Assembly: GCA_022866185.1 (NCBI GenBank)
Contig: JALHUG010000123.1
Coordinates: forward strand, 1-5,407
From: Dehalococcoidia bacterium
Lineage (GTDB): Bacteria; Chloroflexota; Dehalococcoidia; SM23-28-2
DNA length: 5,407 nt
Direction of reading: 5' to 3'
In this document: positions 1 to 5,407 of the stretch, piece by piece
Layout: each line of letters opens with the position of its first letter
Position numbering within the stretch: the stretch's first letter is position 1
Notes under the pieces: generated by a model
What the model saw: the letters and a program-made list of their open reading frames with translations, nothing else
The model's database searches: none
What the model was told of the DNA's origin: nothing
Made by a program: the position numbers and the translations under genes

Positions 1-771
1 CAGGAGCTTGCCCCTTTCATCGAGAAGCTGAAGTGGGCGCGGGATGCCGCTCTTGAGACTGTGCGCTGGACGGCAACGCTGCCTTTCCCGGACTTTGAGC
101 AGGACTACGAGTTCGTCGCCCTGCGCCACCCGGACGAATACGCCATCACCGAAGGCCGTCTCGTTTCCAACAAGGGGCTGGACATCGCCATTAGTGAATA
201 CGATGCCCACTTCGTCGAAGAGCACGCGCAGCACGCCAATGCATTGCGTTCTACGCTCAAGGGGCGCGGCGCCTACCACGTCGGCCCCCTGGCGCGCTAC
301 AACCTGAACTTCGACAAGCTCTCCCCGCTGGCGCAACAGGCTGCACGCGATGTCGGGTTCGGGCCCGTCTGTCGCAATCCGTTCAAGAGCATCGTTGTGC
401 GCAGTGTGGAAACGGTATACGCCTGCGACGAGGCACTACGCATCATCGACCAATACGAGATGCCGGAGAAACCGGCTGTGGAAGTCAAGCCGCGCGCTGC
501 CACCGGCCACGGCTGCACCGAGGCGCCGCGAGGCATCTTGTACCATCGCTACCGGCTCGATGCTCAGGGAGTGATTCTCGACGCGAAGATCGTTGCGCCG
601 ACCTCTCAGAATCAGAAGTGCATCGAAAGCGATCTCTGGCAGTTCGTCCCGAAGTTCATCGATCTACCGCCCGACGAGCTCACGTTGCGGTGCGAGCAGG
701 CGATACGCAACTACGACCCCTGCATCTCCTGCGCCACGCACTTCTTGAAGCTCCGTATCGAACGGGACTGA
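1..771 (+). CDS. [NiFe]-hydrogenase large (alpha) subunit, group 3 (3b-like), 5'-partial
   Basis: This is the C-terminal 256 residues of a hydrogenase catalytic subunit, which carries the Ni-Fe centre for reversible H2 oxidation. The frame is open from base 1, so the gene starts upstream; family members are roughly 420-480 aa, so the N-terminal RxCGxC half of the metal site is missing. Visible landmarks, numbered from the first codon in the window: GAYHVGPLARYNLN (about 90-103), GCTEAPRG (171-178), YHRYRLD, PTSQNQ (about 200-205) and DPCISCATH (239-247). C241 and C244 are the second pair of metal ligands. By family knowledge, R177 in APRG and D239 match the active-site Arg/Asp outer shell of E. 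coli Hyd-1. Nine residues (FLKLRIERD) follow H247 and are the expected tail removed on maturation. The EAPRGILYHRY and PTSQNQ text resembles cytosolic group 3b sulfhydrogenase/NADP-linked enzymes more than HoxH or membrane uptake enzymes; the subgroup is inference. The maturation protease follows after 10 bases, so the two are probably co-transcribed. Confidence 0.95.
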   Translation, partial: QELAPFIEKLKWARDAALETVRWTATLPFPDFEQDYEFVALRHPDEYAITEGRLVSNKGLDIAISEYDAHFVEEHAQHANALRSTLKGRGAYHVGPLARYNLNFDKLSPLAQQAARDVGFGPVCRNPFKSIVVRSVETVYACDEALRIIDQYEMPEKPAVEVKPRAATGHGCTEAPRGILYHRYRLDAQGVILDAKIVAPTSQNQKCIESDLWQFVPKFIDLPPDELTLRCEQAIRNYDPCISCATHFLKLRIERD

Positions 772-781
772 AAGAATCGCG

Positions 782-1279
782 ATGCCGCCCGGCAAAGGGG
801 GCACACTCATCATCGGCCTGGGCAATCAGTACCGGCGCGATGATGCAGTGGGGCTCGTCGTCGCTCGAAACTTGAGGGAAGCAGCACCCGAGCACGTCCG
901 CGTTCTGGAAGAGAGCGGCGAGGGCACGGCATTGATGGATTCGTGGCAGGGTGCTGACACCGTCATCCTGATCGATGCGCTCGATTCCGGGGCAAAGCCG
1001 GGGACCCTTCGCCGGCTCGATGCCCACGGGCAGCCCATACCGACAGGGTTCTTCCATTACTCCACCCACGCCTTCGGCGTTGCTGAGGCCATTGAGTTGG
1101 CACGAGTGCTCGGTCAGCTTCCGCCGCGTCTGATCGTCTATGGCATTGAAGGAAAGACCTTTGAGGCAGGGCTAGGACTCTCTCCGGAGGTCGAGAAGGC
1201 AGCGCAGGAAGTGGTGGAGCGTGTGCTTGGAGACCTCTGCTGCCACCCTCATCCGCCTGGCGTGAGCGCTCTGATTTGA
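782..1279 (+). CDS. Hydrogenase maturation protease (HycI/HybD/HoxW family, peptidase M52)
   Basis: This is a 165-aa cytosolic endopeptidase that cleaves the C-terminal tail of the hydrogenase large subunit after the His of DPCxxCxxH, once nickel is inserted, letting the active site close. The family hallmarks are in order: the N-terminal strand and GLGN loop (TLIIGLGNQYRRDDAVG, about 8-24), VILIDALDSG (61-70) and STHAFGV (94-100). By alignment to HybD (E16, D62, H93), the likely nickel-sensing residues are D21, D65 and H96; these positions are my inference from motif placement. Length is normal for the family (about 150-170 aa). The ATG lies 10 bases after the large-subunit stop and has no clear Shine-Dalgarno, so translation is probably coupled to the upstream gene. 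Its substrate is most likely that neighbour. The C-terminus ends in a slightly odd CCHPHPP stretch (153-159) beyond the conserved fold. The group-specific symbol (hycI, hoxW, hybD) cannot be decided from sequence alone. Confidence 0.93.
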   Translation: MPPGKGGTLIIGLGNQYRRDDAVGLVVARNLREAAPEHVRVLEESGEGTALMDSWQGADTVILIDALDSGAKPGTLRRLDAHGQPIPTGFFHYSTHAFGVAEAIELARVLGQLPPRLIVYGIEGKTFEAGLGLSPEVEKAAQEVVERVLGDLCCHPHPPGVSALI

Positions 1280-1304
1280 CACTATCACGCCTAGAAGCGA
1301 TCAT
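1276..1304 (+). promoter_or_regulatory. Candidate sigma-70-type promoter for the export operon
   Basis: A perfect consensus -35 hexamer, TTGACA (1276-1281), overlaps the TGA stop of the hydrogenase protease. At the optimal 17-base spacing lies GATCAT (1299-1304), matching four of six positions of TATAAT including the important A2 and T6. An alternative -10, TATAGC at 1304-1309, has better bases but a 22-base spacer, which is too long. Transcription would begin near 1311, giving a leader of about 70 bases before the adaptor start. The position fits the switch from hydrogenase to transporter genes. Boxes were read by eye, so this is a prediction. Confidence 0.45.
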
Positions 1305-1363
1305 ATAGCTACCTGAATCTGTGCTGTGCTGATCTGCGGCGCGCTTGCATTGCCTTCATAGGC

Positions 1364-1369
1364 AGGGAG
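1364..1369 (+). promoter_or_regulatory. Ribosome binding site of the adaptor gene
   Basis: AGGGAG is a good Shine-Dalgarno match. It lies 10 bases before the ATG at 1380, only 4 before an in-frame GTG at 1374 and 16 before a second ATG at 1386. The spacing favours the ATG at 1380 as the start; GTG 1374 would add just two residues (fMet-Leu) ahead of it. Confidence 0.6.
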
Positions 1370-1379
1370 TTGAGTGCTC

Positions 1380-3290
1380 ATGGGGATGATCGGCAGGAGA
1401 AAAAGGCCTCGCTGGCTTGTGGTCCTGGCTCTGCTCATTGCCGCTGCGGTGGGCGTGTTCTTGGTCTATTACTTCGGGTTCACTGGAAACGGCTCGGACG
1501 AGGCAGCTCTCAGCACCTACAGGGTGACCACGGCCACCATTCGTTTCAACGTCACCACCTCGGGCGAGGCGAAAGCGGCGGATGAGTCGGTGCTCAGCTT
1601 CGGCATGGCGGGGCGAGTGAGCTCCGTCGAAGTGAAGCTGAGCGATGAGGTCAAGACGGACCAGAAGCTGGCCAGCCTGGAATCCGACGCCCTCAACAAC
1701 CAGTTGGCTACCGCCGAGGCAAATCTTCTGTCGGCGCGCATCCGGCTTCAGCAGATCCAAAAAGAGGCTTCCGACGCCGACAAGGCGGCCGCTGAGAAGG
1801 CGGTGGTGACCGCCCAGGTTGCACTTGACACAGCCTTGAATGATCAGAAAGACCTGCTGGAGGGAGCCTCTGATGCCGAGTTGGCTGCGGCGGAGGAGAG
1901 AGTACGGAGCGCCGAGTCAGCGATCCTTACCGCTCAGAATAACCTGAGGAAGCTACAGGAGGGCCCTTCGGAGGCTGACCTGGCAGCCGCCGAGGCGAAT
2001 GTGGCGAGCGCCCAGGCGAACCTGACGAGCGCTAGGAGCCTCAAAACGAGCGCCGAGGCGAGCGTGCAGTCGACGGAGGTAGCTCTCCACGGCGCCGCCA
2101 CGAACTACTGCGACACCGAGGGCCGCATCGACGGCATCTGCGACGATTTCTCTATCCCCTTTAGCAACAAGCAAATCAGCGACCTCAACGATTCCGTCAG
2201 TCTGGGCGACGACGACGACGACGAAGACGAAGACAACGACGACTCTGCGAAGCCGGCTCTCGTTGCGGCCACCAACACTCTCGTCCAAGCCAACTCCGCC
2301 TACTCCAAAGCACTGACAGCCAAAGAGGACGCCAAGGCAGCCGTCAGCGCTGCCGAGGCCGCTCTCACATCCGCCCAGCAGACCCTCGATGCGCTGGAAG
2401 AAGAGCCCGACGCAGAAGACATTGCCGCTGCCGAAGCCGCGGTGACAGCGGCCGAGCAGGCCCTGAAGGCGGCCCAACTGCAACTGGAAGATCTTCGCGA
2501 GGGGGCGACAGATTCCGCCATTGCCGCCGCTCAGGGCGCCGTCGACACCGCCCGCGTCAATTTGTCAGCAGCCACAGCGGCCAGGGGTGATCTGCTTGAC
2601 GGGGCCAGCCAGGAGGACATCGATTTTCAGGTTCAGCAGGTGCGAGTCGCTGAGGTGGCAGTGGAGCAGGCTCGCCACAACCTGGAGGACGCGACGTTGG
2701 TGGCACCCTTCGACGGCACTGTCGCCGCCATTACTATCAGCGTCGGCGATCTGATCACCTCGGCCACCCCGGCCATGACTCTGCTCACCCCCAATGCCCT
2801 GGAGGTAGAGCTGACCCTTGGCGAGACAGACCTGCCCAGCATCAGGGTTGGGCAGAAGGGGGTCATCATCTTCGACGCAATCCAGGAGCAGGCTTATCAG
2901 CTAACGGTAACGGAGGTAGGCCTTGCTCCCACCACGCAGCAGGGCGTGGTCACCTATCTTGCCACCGCCCAGCTTACGAACTTCGATCCCAATGCTGACG
3001 TTCGGCCGGCTCCAGGCATGAGCGGGTCAGCGGTTATTGCTACCCAGGAAAAGACCGGTGTCTTGGCTGTGCCCAACCGGGCCATCAAACGTCAGGGAGA
3101 GGACCAGATCGTCCAGGTGGTGATCGACGGCAAGCTCGAGACAAGGACCATCCGGACAGGCATTACCGACGGGGAGAAGACGGAGATCCTCAGCGGTCTG
3201 AAGGAAGGCGACCAGGTAGTGGTCCCAGGAGGCACTGCGGCTGAGGAGACAACGGGGCAAGGGGAGGAGCTTCCTGGCGGCATTCGCTAG
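1380..3290 (+). CDS. MacA/HlyD-type periplasmic adaptor (membrane fusion) protein with an extended coiled-coil hairpin
   Basis: This 636-aa protein is the membrane-anchored adaptor of an ABC efflux pump. Residues are counted from ATG 1380. A basic start (GRRKRPR) is followed by one membrane segment (about 11-32). The first half of the lipoyl/barrel-sandwich domain is at about 60-103 (VLSFGMAGRVSSVEVKLSDEV). A very long Ala/Glu-rich coiled-coil hairpin spans about 105-438. The second lipoyl half has the classic ATLVAPFDGTVAAI (438-451). A beta-barrel (about 473-535) and a membrane-proximal domain (about 558-618, with GVLAVPNRAI and LKEGDQVVVPG) complete the family layout. MacA is about 370 aa; the extra length here is all in the hairpin. 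That hairpin has six units of about 33 residues, three per arm, and a tip (about 239-290) with the only two cysteines (C244, C254) and an Asp/Glu run (277-288). ATPase and permease genes follow directly, which supports the MacA role. The substrate cannot be told. An outer membrane partner is not encoded here. Confidence 0.93.
   Translation: MGMIGRRKRPRWLVVLALLIAAAVGVFLVYYFGFTGNGSDEAALSTYRVTTATIRFNVTTSGEAKAADESVLSFGMAGRVSSVEVKLSDEVKTDQKLASLESDALNNQLATAEANLLSARIRLQQIQKEASDADKAAAEKAVVTAQVALDTALNDQKDLLEGASDAELAAAEERVRSAESAILTAQNNLRKLQEGPSEADLAAAEANVASAQANLTSARSLKTSAEASVQSTEVALHGAATNYCDTEGRIDGICDDFSIPFSNKQISDLNDSVSLGDDDDDEDEDNDDSAKPALVAATNTLVQANSAYSKALTAKEDAKAAVSAAEAALTSAQQTLDALEEEPDAEDIAAAEAAVTAAEQALKAAQLQLEDLREGATDSAIAAAQGAVDTARVNLSAATAARGDLLDGASQEDIDFQVQQVRVAEVAVEQARHNLEDATLVAPFDGTVAAITISVGDLITSATPAMTLLTPNALEVELTLGETDLPSIRVGQKGVIIFDAIQEQAYQLTVTEVGLAPTTQQGVVTYLATAQLTNFDPNADVRPAPGMSGSAVIATQEKTGVLAVPNRAIKRQGEDQIVQVVIDGKLETRTIRTGITDGEKTEILSGLKEGDQVVVPGGTAAEETTGQGEELPGGIR
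1761..2060 (+). repeat. Ascending-arm protein repeats of the adaptor (3 units of about 33 codons)
   Basis: Three consecutive degenerate units start with KEASDADKAAAEKAV, EGASDAELAAAEERV and EGPSEADLAAAEANV. Each is followed by an Ala-rich heptad-like stretch. The anchor residue after E-G recurs at 130, 163 and 197 of the adaptor, a period of 33-34 residues. The repeats are clear in protein but strongly diverged in DNA, so they look like old internal duplications rather than recent tandem copies. Confidence 0.75.
2208..2243 (+). repeat. GAC/GAA trinucleotide tract encoding an Asp/Glu run
   Basis: Five pure GAC codons (2208-2222) are followed by GAA GAC GAA GAC AAC GAC GAC, giving the acidic run at residues 277-288 of the adaptor. 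The pure part is short, but it is the kind of tract that can change length by slippage in whole codons without breaking the frame. It lies at the predicted hairpin tip, where length change would be tolerated. Confidence 0.85.
2400..2696 (+). repeat. Descending-arm protein repeats of the adaptor (3 units of about 33 codons)
   Basis: The units begin EEPDAEDIAAAEAAV, EGATDSAIAAAQGAV and DGASQEDIDFQVQQV, with anchors at residues 343, 376 and 409: an exact 33-residue period. They mirror the three units on the other side of the acidic tip. The last unit runs straight into the second lipoyl half-motif (LVAPFDGTV), so the repeats account for the whole lower part of the returning helix. Confidence 0.75.
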
Positions 3291-3305
3291 GCAGTAATTC
3301 GCACC

Positions 3306-4052
3306 GTGGTCAAGCTGACCAACATCACCAAGGTCTACCTAGCTGGCGACGTGCCTGTACCCGCCCTGCGGGGAATCAACCTGCGGATACAGAAGGGCGA
3401 GTTCCTGGCCATTATGGGGCCTTCGGGGTCTGGCAAGTCCACCCTCCTGAATATCCTCGGCTGTCTGGACAAACCCACCTCAGGCACCTACGACCTCGAT
3501 GGCCTGGAGGTCAGCGCCTTCGATGAGGAGCAGTTGGCAGTGCTCCGCAATCACAAGATCGGGTTCGTCTTCCAGAGCTTCAACCTCCTGCGCCGCCTGC
3601 CAGCGATAGAGCAGGTGGAGCTGCCCCTGCTCTATCGCAAGGTGGACAACCGGCGGGACCTGGCGCACCAGGCCCTTGTCGACATGGGGCTGGCCGGCCG
3701 CCTGGCGCACCGGCCCGTTCAGCTTTCGGGGGGTGAGCAGCAGCGGGTGGCTATCGCCCGTTGCCTTGTGACGAACCCCGCGCTGGTACTGGCCGACGAG
3801 CCGACGGGCGCCCTGGACACCCGGACCGGCCATGACATAATGCAAATCTTCGAGCGGCTGAACGTGGAACGGGGCATTACCATTGCCCTTGTGACCCACG
3901 AACACGAAGTCGCCGCCTACGCTCACAGGACCGTTCACCTTCAGGATGGGCAGATCGTCAGCGACGAGGCGAACTCATCGCCGAACCGCTTGTCAACGGC
4001 GGCCGAACCACCGCTCAGCGGTGGCGCTGGAAGTGAGGCTTCGACGCCATGA
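3306..4052 (+). CDS. ABC transporter ATP-binding protein, MacB/LolD-type
   Basis: This 248-aa cytoplasmic ATPase drives the adaptor-permease pump by dimerising and hydrolysing ATP. All motifs are intact: Walker A GPSGSGKST (38-46), Q-loop Q90 (FVFQSFNLL), signature LSGGEQQR (140-147), Walker B LVLADEP (160-166) with catalytic E165, D-loop GALD (168-171) and H-loop H198 (VTH). The phrases LLNILGCLDKPTSG and DEPTGALDTRTG are typical of the MacB/LolD/FtsE subfamily. Length is normal (220-250 aa), but the last 30 or so residues are a Ser/Pro/Gly-rich low-complexity tail. The start is the GTG 15 bases after the adaptor stop; no good Shine-Dalgarno precedes it, so it is probably translated by coupling. 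MVKLTNITKVY is a standard beginning for the family. The gene overlaps the permease by 4 bases (ATGA). In E. coli MacB this domain is fused to the permease; here they are separate. Confidence 0.95.
   Translation: MVKLTNITKVYLAGDVPVPALRGINLRIQKGEFLAIMGPSGSGKSTLLNILGCLDKPTSGTYDLDGLEVSAFDEEQLAVLRNHKIGFVFQSFNLLRRLPAIEQVELPLLYRKVDNRRDLAHQALVDMGLAGRLAHRPVQLSGGEQQRVAIARCLVTNPALVLADEPTGALDTRTGHDIMQIFERLNVERGITIALVTHEHEVAAYAHRTVHLQDGQIVSDEANSSPNRLSTAAEPPLSGGAGSEASTP
4008..4024 (+). repeat. Perfect inverted repeat near the ATPase-permease junction
   Basis: CCACCGCT and AGCGGTGG are exact reverse complements around a single C, giving a 7-bp GC-rich stem with a TCA loop in RNA. The hairpin ends 24 bases before the permease ATG and about 9 bases before its GAGG (4034-4037). 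It lies in the low-complexity tail of the ATPase gene. It could influence translational coupling, or be chance. Confidence 0.55.
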
Positions 4053-5326
4053 GCATCATCGACACCATCCGTACTGCCGTCGCCGCTCTGGCTGCCAACA
4101 AGCTGCGCACGTCGCTGACCATGCTTGGCATCATCATCGGGGTGAGCGCCGTCATCACCCTCATGGCGGTGGGCCAAGGTTCTCAGAAGGGCGTCACGGA
4201 GAGTATTCGAGGGCTGGGCAGCAATCTTCTCTTCATCAGGCCTGGTCCGTCTCAGGCATCGAATGTCACAGCGGCGGTATATGGGGGTCAGTCGCTGACC
4301 CTGGTGGACACCGATGCCTACGCCATCAATGACCCGGAGAAGTTCCCCTATGTGGAGGGCGTGGCGCCGCAGGTCGACTTCGAGGCCGCAGTGATCGCCG
4401 GTGCCCAGACCACGCGCACCACCGTCATCGGCACCACGGCCGAATACCAGTATGTGCGCGATTTCTATGTGGGGAGCGGCCAGTTCCTCAGTGATGACGA
4501 CATTGAACGCAAAGGCCTTGTGGCTGTCCTGGGGCACAGGCTGGCCGATACGCTCTTCCTTGACGCCGACCCGGTCGGCAAGTCGGTGCGCCTCGCGGTG
4601 GGCCCTGGCGGCATGATCGTCTTCAACTTCCGCGTGATCGGCGTCATGGAGCCGAAAGGAGCCACGACCACCGGCGATGAGGATGACCTGATGTTCATAC
4701 CCCTGCCGACGATGCAGGCCCGTATTCCCATCCTGAGGAATCCTCAGGGGCTCAGCAACGTGTTCCAGATCTCGGTAAAGGTTAGGGACAGGAGTGACTT
4801 CGGCCGAGCGGAGAAGGAGATAGCAGCCTTGCTCCGCGAGCGTCACAACGTGGACAAGGATGACTTCGTGATTCTCAGCCAGACCGAGGTGGCCAGCTTG
4901 AAGGCCGCCGAGACTGAGATATCCCAGACGCTGTGGGCGGCGATGGCGGCCATCGCCGGCATCTCGCTTGCCGTCGGCGGCATCGGCATCATGAACATAA
5001 TGCTGGTCTCGGTCACGGAGCGCACCCGCGAGATAGGCGTCCGCAAGGCGATGGGAGCGACGCAGGGCGACATTCTCAGGCAGTTCCTAGTTGAAGCTCT
5101 GATGGTCACGATGGCCGGTGGAGGCATCGGGGTTATTCTCGGCATTTCGCTTTCGACGCTGGCGAACGGCCGCACCATCCTGGAGCAGAGCGTCCGGGCG
5201 GATGTCTCGGCGGTGTCCATCATCCTGGCCTTTGGCGTGTCTGCGGTTATCGGCCTCTTCTTTGGTATCTATCCCGCCTACAATGCCTCTCGCCTCAACC
5301 CCATCGAGGCCCTGCACCACGAGTAA
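4049..5326 (+). CDS. ABC transporter permease, MacB/FtsX family
   Basis: This 425-aa inner membrane permease is the transmembrane half of a MacAB-type exporter, expected to act as a dimer with two copies of the upstream ATPase. One N-terminal membrane segment (about 22-44, TMLGIIIGVSAVITLMAVG) is followed by a large extracytoplasmic MacB core domain (about 45-290). The C-terminal FtsX domain has three further segments (about 296-321, 349-372, 388-411). Diagnostic text includes GGIGIMNIMLVSVTERTREIG (starts at 310; the cytoplasmic coupling helix region), VRKAMGA and the closing YNASRLNPIEAL. The four-segment layout and length are normal for unfused MacB permeases. The ATG overlaps the ATPase stop as ATGA, with GAGG at 4034-4037 as a possible ribosome binding site 11 bases upstream, so translation is likely coupled. 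Family members export macrolides, peptides, lipopeptides or act in lipoprotein trafficking; nothing here identifies the cargo. Confidence 0.95.
   Translation: MSIIDTIRTAVAALAANKLRTSLTMLGIIIGVSAVITLMAVGQGSQKGVTESIRGLGSNLLFIRPGPSQASNVTAAVYGGQSLTLVDTDAYAINDPEKFPYVEGVAPQVDFEAAVIAGAQTTRTTVIGTTAEYQYVRDFYVGSGQFLSDDDIERKGLVAVLGHRLADTLFLDADPVGKSVRLAVGPGGMIVFNFRVIGVMEPKGATTTGDEDDLMFIPLPTMQARIPILRNPQGLSNVFQISVKVRDRSDFGRAEKEIAALLRERHNVDKDDFVILSQTEVASLKAAETEISQTLWAAMAAIAGISLAVGGIGIMNIMLVSVTERTREIGVRKAMGATQGDILRQFLVEALMVTMAGGGIGVILGISLSTLANGRTILEQSVRADVSAVSIILAFGVSAVIGLFFGIYPAYNASRLNPIEALHHE
4732..4748 (+). repeat. Perfect 17-base inverted repeat inside the permease gene
   Basis: CCTGAGGA and TCCTCAGG are exact reverse complements around one A. 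The repeat encodes part of LRNPQG (residues about 229-234) in the extracytoplasmic domain. It has no evident regulatory position and may be coincidental. Confidence 0.45.
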
Positions 5327-5344
5327 GGGCGGCGAAGCCGCCTT
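5326..5344 (+). terminator. Hairpin, probable transcription terminator of the export operon
   Basis: GGCGGC (5328-5333) pairs with GCCGCC (5337-5342) around a GAA triloop; a G-U and an A-U pair extend the stem to 8 bp (5326-5344). It starts at the last base of the permease TAA. The following RNA (CUAUUGG) is only weakly U-rich, so intrinsic termination may be inefficient. The location between convergent genes supports a terminator role, possibly for both strands. Confidence 0.55.
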
Positions 5345-5407
5345 CTATTGGAGTGCCTGGACCATCCGTGTATCCAGAACGCGGATGATGTCCTCCACCT
5401 CCTGGCC
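5345..5407 (-). CDS. 3' end of an unidentified convergent gene (partial)
   Basis: Read on the minus strand, the window's right edge is open for 20 codons and ends at TAG (5347-5345). The peptide begins GQEVEDIIRVLDTRM and closes with VQALQ, an amphipathic helix-like C-terminus with normal codon choice for this GC-rich DNA. The stop sits immediately beside the hairpin, a natural gene end. The rest of the gene lies outside the window, so no family can be assigned. A regulator of the export operon would be a reasonable guess from position only, but nothing in the 20 residues proves it. Confidence 0.5.
   Translation of the reverse strand, partial: GQEVEDIIRVLDTRMVQALQ

Noticed and set aside
680..1304. 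Overlapping minus-strand frames across the protease gene
   Set aside because: They show no family features and conflict with a well-supported M52 protease on the + strand.
1351..1364. TGCC-N6-GGCA inverted repeat just before the adaptor ribosome binding site
   Set aside because: Only four bases per arm, which is expected by chance; not enough to propose an operator.
1280..1373. Terminator for the hydrogenase operon in the spacer
   Set aside because: I looked for a GC stem followed by a T run after the protease stop and saw none.
1953..2483. 176-codon minus-strand frame rich in Val, Gly and Leu
   Set aside because: It is the antisense of the Ala/Glu/Asp-rich coiled coil; the poly-Val stretch is just the reverse complement of the GAC tract.
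1761..2696. Recent DNA tandem duplication in the adaptor gene
   Set aside because: The units are similar only as protein; the DNA copies differ at many positions, so there is no evidence for a recent or unstable tandem array, and no CRISPR-like identical repeats.
3941..4846. 301-codon open frame on the minus strand
   Set aside because: It lies opposite the ATPase end and permease, whose family motifs are unmistakable. The translation is His/Arg/Asp-rich with no recognisable domain, typical of the antisense of GC-rich coding DNA.
3306..5326. Lipoprotein-releasing LolCDE or cell-division FtsEX system
   Set aside because: The ATPase motifs are shared among these families, but the long extracytoplasmic MacB core in a single permease and the upstream HlyD/MacA-type adaptor favour a MacAB-type exporter.

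Overview
The window is GC-rich bacterial DNA (my impression by eye, not a computed figure), densely coded almost entirely on the + strand. It holds the end of a [NiFe]-hydrogenase operon, then an intact three-gene MacA/MacB-type ABC export operon, and finally the last 20 codons of a convergent minus-strand gene. Base composition, the group 3 hydrogenase and the split (not fused) MacB ATPase and permease would fit a Chloroflexota/Dehalococcoidia-like or other anaerobic GC-rich bacterium. This is inference: the sequence carries no taxonomic marker.

Region 1 (1-1279): the C-terminal 256 residues of a cytosolic group 3 (3b-like, NAD(P)-linked) [NiFe]-hydrogenase large subunit, ending in the DPCxxCxxH nickel-ligand motif and a 9-residue tail to be cleaved. 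Ten bases later comes its likely dedicated maturation endopeptidase (HycI/HybD/HoxW family, peptidase M52). The pair fits together functionally: the protease senses nickel in the large subunit and removes the tail after the motif's His.

Region 2 (1280-1373): a 94-base spacer containing a plausible sigma-70-type promoter. Its perfect TTGACA -35 box overlaps the protease stop codon, and an AGGGAG ribosome binding site lies further down.

Region 3 (1380-5326): an export operon of a membrane-anchored HlyD/MacA-like adaptor (636 aa), an ABC ATPase (248 aa) and a MacB/FtsX-type permease (425 aa). Spacing is tight (15 bases, then a 4-base ATGA overlap). The ATPase dimer and two permeases would form the inner-membrane pump, and the adaptor would extend outward from it. 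The adaptor is the most unusual item in the window. Its coiled-coil hairpin is very long, built from about 33-residue repeats arranged three on each arm. Its tip carries an acidic Asp/Glu run and the protein's only two cysteines. No TolC-like outer membrane partner is encoded here.

Region 4 (5326-5407): a stable GC hairpin directly after the permease stop codon, probably a terminator between convergent genes, then the 3' end of an unidentified minus-strand gene.

I found no tRNA, rRNA, CRISPR array, insertion sequence or attachment site. I see no convincing wholly new system; the adaptor's architecture is the best lead.
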